Shown: positions 1 to 7,278 of the stretch, in pieces
How the letters are laid out: every line of letters begins with the position of its first letter
Numbering within the stretch: the first letter of the stretch is position 1
Assembly (NCBI GenBank): GCA_964427855.1
Contig: CAYRVH010000070.1
Coordinates: 1 to 14,464, forward strand
Reading direction: 5' to 3'
Length of the DNA stretch: 14,464 bases
Source of the DNA: JAUPKT01 sp964427855
Lineage (GTDB): Bacteria; Desulfobacterota; Desulfomonilia; Desulfomonilales; Desulfomonilaceae
The notes under the pieces: generated by a model
Databases searched by the model: none
What the model was told of the DNA's origin: nothing
Seen by the model: only the letters and a program-made list of their open reading frames with translations
Made by a program: the position numbers and the translations under genes

Positions 1-318
<318 letters not shown>

Positions 319-364
319 CCCAACACTATCTGTATCCTTGATCTCCCTATTTGGTTGATATACA

Positions 365-391
365 CGTGCATGGCCTCAATGACCGTGCACG
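365..391 (+). other. Stem-loop in the 23S-5S spacer
   Basis: CGTGCATGG (365-373) pairs with CCGTGCACG (383-391), giving nine base pairs including one G-U, with a nine-base loop. It sits in the roughly 96-base spacer between 23S and 5S. No tRNA is visible in this spacer. A role in rRNA processing is an inference from its position only. Confidence 0.4.
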
Positions 392-414
392 AGCACTCAT
401 ACATCATGACACCT

Positions 415-532
<118 letters not shown>

Positions 533-542
533 TCCACACGAG

Positions 543-577
543 AAAGCCCTCCTTTCCACCGAAAAGAGGGCTTTTTT
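543..577 (+). terminator. Rho-independent terminator of the rRNA operon
   Basis: AAAGCCCTC (543-551) and GAGGGCTTT (566-574) form a nine-pair stem around a 14-base loop, and the T-run continues to 577. This is a textbook intrinsic terminator just downstream of 5S. The next gene starts only about 40 bases later. Confidence 0.9.
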
Positions 578-616
578 CATGCCTTCTGCAACAGAACGCG
601 GCACAAACATCGGGCC

Positions 617-1990
617 GTGACGATGAAACGCAACGACAGCTTTCGATCACGTGCATGTCAAGCCTTGACGGATCCCATCCTTCGTCAAGCGCTGCCAAGG
701 GCCACCCGCATCGCGCTTGCCAAGCGTCAGGAAACGCTCAGTAATATTAACTTCCAGCAGCTCAGAAACGAAGCCAGATGCATCCGCCTTCGCATCGTCG
801 AACAACTCTCTGACTATGTGGAAAAATTCGCGTCGCACGCTGCTCATCAAGGGGCGCACGTCCATCATTGCCGCAACTCCGAATCGGCAAACGCAAAAGT
901 GGTGGAGATTCTACGACAACAAGGCGCCCAAAAAATTGTAAAATCCAAATCTATGGTGACTGAGGAAATCGGCCTTTATGAACGCCTCAAATCGTTGCAA
1001 TTTTCGGTCGTCGAAACAGATTTGGGTGAATACATCGTGAGTTTGGCAGGCGAAAAACCATCGCACATTACCGCGCCGGCGATTCACAAGACGGGGGAAC
1101 AGGTAGGAAGACTGTTTCATGATGTCTTGGCCGCGGCATTCACCGACGATCCACGCATGTTGGCTGCCATTGCCAGGGAGCGCCTACGCGTTGCGTTTTT
1201 GGAGGCGGAGGCTGGGATCACGGGCGCGAACTTTGCGGTAGCCGATACGGGCAGCGTAACGCTCTTCACCAACGAAGGAAATGGCAGGATGTGCACGGTC
1301 GCGCCGTCGCTCCACATCGTGGTAATGACCCCTGAGAAGATCATTCCTTCGATCGAAGACCTGGACGTGTTTATGAGGCTGCTGCCGGCGTCAGCCACGG
1401 GCCAAACCATCACCGCGTATTTGTCTATAATTACTGGCCCTTGTGGCGGCGACACCCCTGCTCTAGACGGAGAACTGCACATCATCGTAGTGGATAACGG
1501 CCGATATGAGATCGCGCAAACTGACTACCGCGACATACTCACGTGCATTCGATGCGGCGCGTGCATGAATATATGCCCCGTCTATAACGTTGCAGGAGGC
1601 CACTCCTATAACTCTCCCTACGTGGGACCTATGGGAGTTGTGCTCAGTAACCTCATCTTTGGCATGGACTTGCACCACGAACTGGTAGACGCGTGCACCC
1701 TATGTGGGGCGTGCGACGAGGTGTGCCCCGTGGCGATTCCTCTCTCGCGGCTCATTGGCAGACTACGCGCCCAAAAGACGCACAGGGGATTGGTCCCTTC
1801 ATCTGAGCTTTTGGCCATGAAAATTCTCGGCAATTCATTCCGCTACCCGGGTGTCTATCGATTCTCCCAGGACATTCTGACGTTTCTCTCCAGCGTTCTT
1901 GGGGCATCCAATGCGGGGAGGGCGATTTTCAAGAGATTACCCATTCGCAATGGCGTCCCTTTCAACAGGAGATGCATTGATGAACAGTGA
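617..1990 (+). CDS. lutB: LutB-type iron-sulfur lactate utilization protein (LUD domain plus two 4Fe-4S motifs)
   Basis: The predicted product of 457 residues belongs to the LutB/YkgF family. In characterised systems LutA, LutB and LutC together oxidise L-lactate to pyruvate in the cytoplasm. The N-terminal two thirds are the LUD domain, with the family motif KSKSMVTEEIGL (about residues 109-120) and the segment ADTGSVTLFTNEGNGRM. The C-terminal part carries two ferredoxin-like motifs: Cys310-X2-Cys313-X2-Cys316-X3-Cys320-Pro and Cys360-X2-Cys363-X2-Cys366-X3-Cys370-Pro. The length is typical. The first start is GTG 617; ATG 623 is the alternative, and neither has a strong Shine-Dalgarno. The 3' end overlaps lutC by 11 bases, so they are translationally coupled. 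No lutA lies in the window, and no clear promoter separates this gene from the rRNA terminator. The real electron-donor substrate could be a hydroxy acid other than lactate. Confidence 0.9.
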   Translation: MTMKRNDSFRSRACQALTDPILRQALPRATRIALAKRQETLSNINFQQLRNEARCIRLRIVEQLSDYVEKFASHAAHQGAHVHHCRNSESANAKVVEILRQQGAQKIVKSKSMVTEEIGLYERLKSLQFSVVETDLGEYIVSLAGEKPSHITAPAIHKTGEQVGRLFHDVLAAAFTDDPRMLAAIARERLRVAFLEAEAGITGANFAVADTGSVTLFTNEGNGRMCTVAPSLHIVVMTPEKIIPSIEDLDVFMRLLPASATGQTITAYLSIITGPCGGDTPALDGELHIIVVDNGRYEIAQTDYRDILTCIRCGACMNICPVYNVAGGHSYNSPYVGPMGVVLSNLIFGMDLHHELVDACTLCGACDEVCPVAIPLSRLIGRLRAQKTHRGLVPSSELLAMKILGNSFRYPGVYRFSQDILTFLSSVLGASNAGRAIFKRLPIRNGVPFNRRCIDEQ

Positions 1991-2534
1991 ACTCGTGGAA
2001 ACCTTCGTCCACAGAGCCTCGCAATCAGGCGCGACGTGCGTGGTGATTGAGGAACCACATGGACTACAGGAACCGATCCAGACAATACTCAGGGAAGAAG
2101 ATCGAATTTTTTGCCCCCAATTGACTTCACTGGAACGCACAATCACCATTCCGGCCGGCAGAAGATCGACTGAGGTCACAGCCGCCTCAGCCGCCATCGA
2201 GGAAGTCGCTTGGGGCATTGCGGATACCGGAACTATCGTCTGCATCGGGTCCATACGAGAGCGTCTTCAGGCGAGTCTCTTCCCTGAACATCATATTGCC
2301 CTGCTTCGGGAGAGCGGCATTCGCAAGACCTTTCTTGACGTTATGAGAATGTTGACGGATCTTCCTCGGAACATCACACTCATCACCGGTCCAAGCAGAA
2401 CCGCAGACATAGAGAAGACCCTGGTGTTGGGTATGCACGGCCCGCGCCGGTTGACCATACTGGTGATCAAGGATGACGACCATGGAATGCAAAGCTCTCA
2501 CTGCGAAGGAAGTTTCTCGAACCCACGTGGATGA
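1980..2534 (+). CDS. lutC: LutC-type lactate utilization protein (LUD domain)
   Basis: The product of 184 residues is a LutC/YkgG-family protein, the small LUD-domain partner of LutB. The family signature is clear: WGIADTGTIVCIG in the middle and GPSRTADIEKTLVLGMHGP near the C-terminus. Upstream in-frame codons run back to 1899, but ATG 1980 is the convincing start: AGGAG at 1967-1971 is eight bases away, and the protein then begins where the family does. The start lies inside the end of lutB. The 3' end overlaps the next reading frame by about 50 bases if that gene starts at 2482. Identification as LutC is secure; its exact substrate pathway here is inferred because LutA is missing. Confidence 0.9.
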   Translation: MNSELVETFVHRASQSGATCVVIEEPHGLQEPIQTILREEDRIFCPQLTSLERTITIPAGRRSTEVTAASAAIEEVAWGIADTGTIVCIGSIRERLQASLFPEHHIALLRESGIRKTFLDVMRMLTDLPRNITLITGPSRTADIEKTLVLGMHGPRRLTILVIKDDDHGMQSSHCEGSFSNPRG

Positions 2535-3105
2535 TACGGCCTGCGTGACGCGCCGCGCTGCCACGCATCTGGCAGTCATCGTCGCGGCAGCCTGTGTAAT
2601 GCTCGCTGCGACCTCTTACGCTCTTGCTGAAGGGGAGCCTATGTTTGCCCTGAGCTCTGTCACGTGGCAGAAGCAGCCTGGTGTGACGGCAAAGGGGACT
2701 CTTTCTCCTCAAGGGAAGCCCAGAGTAGCCTTCATCATAATTTTTCGCGGCATACGCACGCCCATCACGCAAGAGCGAATCGATGCCATGTACGAAGAGC
2801 TGACGCCGACGCCGGATATAAGGGACAGAGTCGAAATACTCGCGCCGCACGACATCAAGACCGCTATCGTGGGCAAAGGCCTCCGGCCTGAACAGCGGGC
2901 GGCGCTGCTCCAGGTGATCTCCAGTGATTTAGGCGCTGCAGGGGTCTTATTTGTGGACATCAGCGGTCGGGAATCCGGCTTTGAGATCGTCGGCGAATTT
3001 GTGGACGCTGGAACAGGCGCTGTCGTACACAAAGAGCGAGTCGAGGTTCCCGGCGAAGCGCAGCTTGTGGCTGGCATGCACGCATGGTTGTCGTTGATCC
3101 CTTAG
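2482..3105 (+). CDS. Secreted protein of unknown function
   Basis: I do not recognise this family. From ATG 2482 the product has 207 residues. A Shine-Dalgarno AAGGA at 2469-2473 fits this start at eight bases. A strongly hydrophobic stretch (THLAVIVAAACVMLAATSYALA) followed by E-G-E looks like a signal peptide cleaved after about residue 49, so the mature protein should be exported. The 24 or so residues before the hydrophobic part are long for a signal peptide. GTG 2545 would give a classic 28-residue signal and no overlap with lutC, but it has a poor ribosome site. ATG 2473 is also in frame. The mature part (about 158 residues) has no cysteine and alternates short beta-like and helical segments. 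There is no lipobox. It follows lutC in the same direction and probably shares its transcript, but a link to lactate metabolism is not shown. Confidence 0.75.
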   Translation: MECKALTAKEVSRTHVDDTACVTRRAATHLAVIVAAACVMLAATSYALAEGEPMFALSSVTWQKQPGVTAKGTLSPQGKPRVAFIIIFRGIRTPITQERIDAMYEELTPTPDIRDRVEILAPHDIKTAIVGKGLRPEQRAALLQVISSDLGAAGVLFVDISGRESGFEIVGEFVDAGTGAVVHKERVEVPGEAQLVAGMHAWLSLIP

Positions 3106-3253
3106 GTTGTATCCTCCCCAGGAAAGCCGTCGGAAACCATGCGCAAAAGGAGGAAAACGCGCGGGGCACGGATAGTCAAACACGGCGTCTGGCAAGATCT
3201 AACAATGCTCGATAGTTGACACGAATTCGCGAGAGCTTCCCTGCTCGATTGAT

Positions 3254-3343
3254 GTGAGATGGCACTGCTTCGTCACCTTCGGCTCCCCGCAGTGACGAGA
3301 GGCCATAGAGGTGTCATTGTGAGCCAAGCGAAGCAATCTCGTG
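3254..3343. repeat. Degenerate inverted-repeat intergenic element
   Basis: The left arm (3254-3296, gtgagat through cgcagtgac) and the right arm (3313-3343, gtcattgtgagc through gcaatctcgtg) are imperfect reverse complements: the right arm read backwards gives gagattgcttcgcttggctc. Elements of the form gtcattgcgagc...gaagcaatctc are familiar dispersed intergenic palindromes in many environmental bacterial genomes, and I recall the pattern rather than a named family. It lies in the 276-base gap between two convergent genes (3106-3381); I see nothing else convincing in that gap, including no strong terminator. Confidence 0.5.
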
Positions 3344-3381
3344 ATAAGTTTCCAAAATAACTATACAAAAATGCCAATCGC

Positions 3382-3921
3382 CTATAACAACGTCCTCTTT
3401 GATGCAATTAAGCGCTCCAAGCGCTCCAAGTGAGCCTTGAATTTTTCATCCTGATAAAGCGGGGTGCATTGCGTCAGTTCGATCATGCCGGCCGCCAACT
3501 TGAGTGCAAAATTGAAGCACGACGCTTCCCCACAGGTCTTGCAGTTGGTCTTTGGAAGCAATCGGTAGAGCTCCAGCGGCTGTAAATTGTCATGGGTGGA
3601 TGCGTCCGGCGTAATCTCCGATCGTCGTTCCCAGACGTCGTTCACAATGGCGACCAGCTTGTCTATGACTTCTTTGGCCTGCTCCCTGCTGTCGAGATGA
3701 TCAGCGGCTATCCTGTCATGCCAGAAGGCAACCTTGTGATCATCGAGCCGCCACGAAAAAACGGGCGCATCGGGGAAATATGTGCCGTTTTTGAGGGTTG
3801 CGTTGAGATACGGCAGGACTTGCCGAATATCGACCTGCAGATGGGCTATGGCTTCGTATTCAAACACGTGTGCGCTGTGATCCGCCACGTCGATGTGAAG
3901 GGTATATGATTCAATGAGCAT
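3382..3921 (-). CDS. Small 4Fe-4S protein with AcsC/CdhE-type cysteine motif
   Basis: The product of 179 residues has an N-terminal alpha/beta part of about 120 residues, with the segment VLPYLNATLKNGTYFPDAP. A C-terminal Fe-S domain carries Cys127-X2-Cys130-X4-Cys135-X16-Cys152 (LLPKTNCKTCGEASC). This spacing is that of the Fe-S domain in the large subunit of the corrinoid/iron-sulfur protein of the Wood-Ljungdahl pathway, and small stand-alone relatives are known in sulfate reducers and other anaerobes. The frame stays open to 4032, but ATG 3921 has GGGAG five bases upstream and avoids overlap with the ridA-like gene, so I use it. It lies 83 bases downstream of that gene on the same strand and may share its transcript. 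It is probably an electron-transfer or cluster-binding protein; its partner is unknown. Confidence 0.85.
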   Translation of the reverse strand: MLIESYTLHIDVADHSAHVFEYEAIAHLQVDIRQVLPYLNATLKNGTYFPDAPVFSWRLDDHKVAFWHDRIAADHLDSREQAKEVIDKLVAIVNDVWERRSEITPDASTHDNLQPLELYRLLPKTNCKTCGEASCFNFALKLAAGMIELTQCTPLYQDEKFKAHLERLERLIASKRTLL

Positions 3922-4004
3922 GAGTACTCCCGAAAAAAGCGGCGTCACTCCGCTGGTTGCTCGTGCGAAGTGGCAGTCTTGCCTTCTCAGACCCCATCCA
4001 AAAG

Positions 4005-4400
4005 CTACATTTGCTCCGCGACCGCAATGCAAGACACCTCCACGAGCGCGCCTTTGGGCAAGGCAGCCACTGCGACAGTTTCACGAGCCGGTGGCGCTGT
4101 GGCAAAATATGACTCGTACACCTTGTTGAATGTCGGGAAATCCCCCATATTCTGGAGAAAACAGGTGGTTTTTACCACATCCGCCAGGCCCAAGCCGCTG
4201 GCTTCCACTATGCCCTTGAGATTTCTGAGCGCTCTGTCAGTTTGAGCTTCGATGCCGCCTTCCGAAAGGGCGCCTGTCTCGGGATCAATGCCAATCTGCC
4301 CTGACACAAATAGCATGCCACCGCTCTTGATCCCCTGAGAATACGGTCCGATCGCCTCAGGGGCATTCTTCGTCGAAACCACCTCTCTCTTTGGTTTCAC
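4005..4400 (-). CDS. ridA: RidA-family reactive enamine/imine deaminase
   Basis: The product of 131 residues is a RidA/YjgF/UK114-family protein. Characterised members hydrolyse 2-aminoacrylate and related enamines formed by PLP-dependent dehydratases, acting as trimers in the cytoplasm. Family motifs are present: IGPYSQGIKSGGMLFVSGQI near the N-terminus, the segment RALRNLKGIVEASGL, and the catalytic-site region with PPARETVAVAALPKGALVEV, in which the conserved Arg is visible. The length is normal. The start is GTG 4400, with AAGGAG seven bases before it. It is divergent from the ferredoxin-like gene at 4547, with about 146 bases between them. Subfamily members vary in substrate, so the precise role is inferred. 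Confidence 0.93.
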   Translation of the reverse strand: MKPKREVVSTKNAPEAIGPYSQGIKSGGMLFVSGQIGIDPETGALSEGGIEAQTDRALRNLKGIVEASGLGLADVVKTTCFLQNMGDFPTFNKVYESYFATAPPARETVAVAALPKGALVEVSCIAVAEQM

Positions 4401-4433
4401 AATTCACTCCTTCTATATCTTACGCCCTCGCAT

Positions 4434-4461
4434 TTGTTTGGGATTGCTCAGGAACTATGAT
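4434..4461 (+). promoter_or_regulatory. Possible sigma-70 promoter for the ferredoxin-like gene
   Basis: TTGTTT (4434-4439) and TATGAT (4456-4461) are spaced by 16 bases. The -10 box is good and the -35 box is weak. It lies in the 146-base divergent intergenic region, about 85 bases before ATG 4547. I could not pick a convincing promoter for the opposite gene. Confidence 0.3.
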
Positions 4462-4546
4462 AAGAATACCACAGTAGGCGCTGAACACATAGACATCATT
4501 GACGTCGGCGTTCAGGGCGAGCATCGAACGAAGAAAGGCCGGACGC

Positions 4547-5545
4547 ATGGATGATTCATACCAGGAGTTAGCGTCGCGAATCGGGCTGGGCCAGTCCCAG
4601 AGGATAGCAGACCTGTGGCGAATGATAGCGAGTCCCGAGCAGGCAAATTTGCTGCTCGCTCTTCCAGGCAACGCCCCTGCGTTGGCCGAGAAGGTAGGGC
4701 TGTCTGAGCAGCGCGTCACAGACATGCTGCACGATCTCTTTGTGAAGGGTGTCGTGTTTCCGTCCGCAAAGACCGATCCCCCCACCTATAGGATGTCGAG
4801 GGATCTCGTTCAGTTCCACGACGCGTCGATTCTGTGGCCAGACGCACCGCAGGCATTCCTGGACTTGTGGCAAGAGTTCATGGAGGCCGAGTGGCCAGAG
4901 GTCGCCATCACGTTTAGCCAAATGATGCCAAGGCCTTTTACCCGGGTTATTCCTGTAGGCGCGACTATCCAAGCTAAGACGCACATCCTTGCGTTCGAAG
5001 ACATTCAAGAGATCATCGAGAACGCCAGAACCATCTCAGTCACAAAATGTACGTGCCGTCTCACTGCGCACAAGTGCGACAAGAAGCTTGAGGCCTGCCT
5101 CCAAATTAATCGTGGAGCCGAATACAACATAGCCCGTGGTACGGGTAGAAAACTCACCAAAGAGCAAGCCCTGGACATAGTGCGCGAAGCGGAGCAAGAC
5201 GGTCTTATCCACGTGGTCATGAACAAACAGGAAGTGGATCAATTCATTTGCAATTGCTGCCCGTGCTGCTGTCAGACCATGCCGATCTTGATTCAAAAGG
5301 GTATCAGCGTGGTGGAGCCGAGTCGGTTTGCGGCCGCGGTTGACCCTACCGTGTGCTCGTCATGCGGCGCATGCCTCGACCGATGTTATTTCACCGCGAT
5401 CACACTAGGCGACGAGGGGCCGGCTCTCGTGGATCAAACAAAGTGCATGGGCTGCGGTCTATGCATGGTCACATGTCCCACAGAGGCAATTTCCATGGTA
5501 GAGGTGCGGCCCAAAGACTACGTGCCGCAAAAGCTCTTCGGGTAG
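4547..5545 (+). CDS. Cysteine-rich 4Fe-4S dicluster ferredoxin with N-terminal helix-turn-helix-like region
   Basis: The product has 332 residues. Residues of about 37-72 (ALAEKVGLSEQRVTDMLHDL and the following VKGVV) look like a winged helix-turn-helix. A middle cluster has Cys168, Cys170, Cys177 and Cys184 (CTCRLTAHKCDKKLEAC). Then comes the dense run CNCCPCCC (Cys235-242). The C-terminus is a classic two-cluster ferredoxin: Cys270-X2-Cys273-X2-Cys276-X3-Cys280 and Cys300-X2-Cys303-X2-Cys306-X3-Cys310-Pro. Similar proteins are widespread in anaerobic Desulfobacterota, with unknown partners. The frame is open from TTG 4499, but ATG 4547 with AAAGG eight bases upstream is better. It is probably a cytoplasmic electron-transfer protein, or a redox sensor if the helix-turn-helix binds DNA; that last point is inference. 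Confidence 0.85.
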   Translation: MDDSYQELASRIGLGQSQRIADLWRMIASPEQANLLLALPGNAPALAEKVGLSEQRVTDMLHDLFVKGVVFPSAKTDPPTYRMSRDLVQFHDASILWPDAPQAFLDLWQEFMEAEWPEVAITFSQMMPRPFTRVIPVGATIQAKTHILAFEDIQEIIENARTISVTKCTCRLTAHKCDKKLEACLQINRGAEYNIARGTGRKLTKEQALDIVREAEQDGLIHVVMNKQEVDQFICNCCPCCCQTMPILIQKGISVVEPSRFAAAVDPTVCSSCGACLDRCYFTAITLGDEGPALVDQTKCMGCGLCMVTCPTEAISMVEVRPKDYVPQKLFG

Positions 5546-5656
5546 GCGTAGCGGGGACTCATCACGCGACTAACGCACCCGCACGGGCGCTTCACCAGCA
5601 CGGCTGATTTGCGGCGATTTGCCCTTGTGTGTTATTCCTGCCAAAAAGTTTTTGTC

Positions 5657-5687
5657 TTGACATCAGCGGCCAGCTCTCATATCTAAT
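5657..5687 (+). promoter_or_regulatory. Candidate sigma-70 promoter upstream of the atoE-like gene
   Basis: A perfect -35 box TTGACA is at 5657-5662. The -10 could be TCTAAT (5682-5687, five of six consensus bases, 19-base spacer) or TATCTA (5680-5685, 17-base spacer). It lies in the 297-base gap between 5545 and 5843 and would drive the transporter and BKACE genes. An inverted repeat overlaps the -10 region. Confidence 0.5.
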
Positions 5688-5694
5688 TGAGCTG
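5671..5694. promoter_or_regulatory. Inverted repeat over the -10 region, possible operator
   Basis: CAGCTC (5671-5676) and GAGCTG (5689-5694) are a perfect six-base dyad around a 12-base centre. The dyad spans the candidate -10 boxes, the position expected of a repressor site. No regulator gene is adjacent in the visible sequence, so the function is inferred. Confidence 0.4.
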
Positions 5695-5721
5695 TCACAT
5701 TGCCGAAACAGGTCACCAAGG

Positions 5722-5735
5722 NNNNNNNNNNNNNN
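5722..5735. other. Assembly gap (14 Ns)
   Basis: Positions 5722-5735 are undetermined bases in the leader of the atoE-like gene. The true length of the missing sequence is unknown, so distances between the promoter and the start codon at 5843 are not reliable. Confidence 0.99.
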
Positions 5736-5842
5736 TAAGAAGTTCTCAGCCTGAGGGGGAAGCTTCCGCCTCACTCCGGATTGGGGCAGGAGAAGAGGTG
5801 GAAGCATACGTACGTTTCATACACGAAGAAAGGAAGTTTAAG

Positions 5843-7230
5843 ATGGCAAATCCACTCAGCAAGATGGCCGACAAGCTTCATTTCGGGATGGAAAAAATCA
5901 CCCCCGATTCCTTCATATTCGCAATCATTCTGACGTTCATTGTTTTTATTCTTGCCATGCTGGTTGTTCACGCAGGGCCGCTGGACATTGTCGCCGCGTG
6001 GCACAAGGGGTTCTGGGCCTACCTCGCTTTTTCCATGCAGATGGTTATTCTCCTCATATTTGGCTTCTCGGTAGCCATGAGTCGCCCCGGCGCTTACGTC
6101 CTGGATAAGTTGACGGGCGTCGCCAAGACGCCTGCCATGGCGGTTGCATGGGTCAGCCTGCTGGCGTCCCTTCTGTGTCTGGTTAATTGGGGGTTGGGGC
6201 TCACGGGTGGAATCTTCCTCTGTCTGGGCACCGCGAGAAGGGTCAAGGGAGTCCACTGGCCTTTGCTCGTTGCCAGCGCCTATATAGGTGCGATGGCGAC
6301 AACCACCTGGTCGGTATCTATTACAGAGCCCCTTCTCCTTAACCAGACTGGCTGGGGCTGGGCCCCAGACGTAGTCCCTACTGTAGAAAAAGCCATCGGG
6401 ACAAAGCTGCTCCCCATGGGGTTTGACAAAACGATTTATGCCCCAGCCAGTATAGTGGCCTTGATTGTGTCACCCCTCTTATGCGCGTTGCTCTGTTATC
6501 TTATGCATCCCGATCCCGAGAGAACCAAGACCATCAGCGACGAAGCCCTCCAAAAACTCAAGGACATGGTTGACCTCGACAAAGGACTTCCCAAGGGCAA
6601 CGACATTGCTGATCGTCTGAATCGAAGCCGAATCTTATGGATACTGACCTGCCTCGTGATTGTCACTGCGGTAGTCCTGTGGTTCAGACAAAAATCTTTT
6701 CTCCAACTTGACCTCAACATGTTCAATCTCCTTTTCATTATGTTCGCAATTGTTCTTCACGGCAGCATTCTTCGCTTCGTAGAGTCTGTGAAAAGAGCTA
6801 CAGAAGCCTCTTACGGTATCATACTGTAGTTCCCATTCTACGCTGGAATATTCGGCATCATGGCTTACACGGGGTTGCTCAAGGAAATAGCAGCTTGGTT
6901 CGGAAGCATATCCACCCCCTTTCTTTTCCCGCTCGTCGTCATGATTGCCGCGGGCATCATCAACATGTTCATACCCTCGTCCGGAGGCATCTGGATGGTA
7001 CAAGGACCGCCCACTATCATGGCGGCAGCACAACTGGGCGTCCCATTCAATCGAGTTGCCATGGCATTCACGGCAGGAGAAGTCATAACCAACACCATAC
7101 AGCCATTCTGGGCGCTTCCTCTCCTTGGAGCCACAAAGACGGAGATGCGGAACATTATGGGTATTGTATGATCACCACCTTCGTTCTATTTATCGTTGTT
7201 GCTTTGATTTATCTGTTTCTGCCTATGTAA
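5843..7230 (+). pseudogene. atoE: Short-chain fatty acid transporter (AtoE family), interrupted by an amber codon and a frameshift
   Basis: Together the pieces encode a membrane protein of the AtoE (TIGR00366) family, which carries short-chain fatty acids or acetoacetate across the inner membrane. The start ATG 5843 is preceded by AAGGAAG at 5830-5836. The first 328 codons give many hydrophobic segments and the family motif GLTGGIFLCLGTARRVKGVH. TAG at 6827-6829 then stops the frame exactly where it goes on, in the same frame, as FPFYAGIFGIMAYTG. A single C-to-T change from CAG would explain it, since GIIL-Q-FPFYAG is the expected family sequence. Translation continues through PSSGGIWMVQGP and NTIQPFWALPLLG to about 7160, where one missing base moves the C-terminal hydrophobic end (MITTFVLFIVVALIYLFLP) to another frame, ending at 7230. 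Repaired, it would have about 462 residues, the normal length. Sequencing error near a gap is a live alternative to true decay. Confidence 0.85.
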
Positions 7231-7278
7231 TCCACAAAGACAGTTGCTTTGATAATCCTCAGGAGGAATCGCTACAAG

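Noticed and set aside
319..414. tRNA in the 23S-5S spacer
   Set aside because: The spacer contains a simple stem-loop but no cloverleaf or T-loop sequence.
2187..2579. A 130-codon minus-strand frame across lutC
   Set aside because: lutC is well supported on the other strand, and this frame shows no ribosome site or family features.
3106..3140. Terminator formed by TCCTCC and GGAGGA after the secreted protein gene
   Set aside because: The loop would exceed 30 bases and no T-run follows.
5771..6256. A 161-codon minus-strand frame opposite the atoE-like gene
   Set aside because: It is antisense to a clear membrane protein and its composition is that of a complement of hydrophobic codons.
6827..6829. 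Pyrrolysine insertion as the main explanation of the TAG codon
   Set aside because: The family expects glutamine here, the gene is not a methylamine methyltransferase, and a nearby frameshift points to decay or sequence error.
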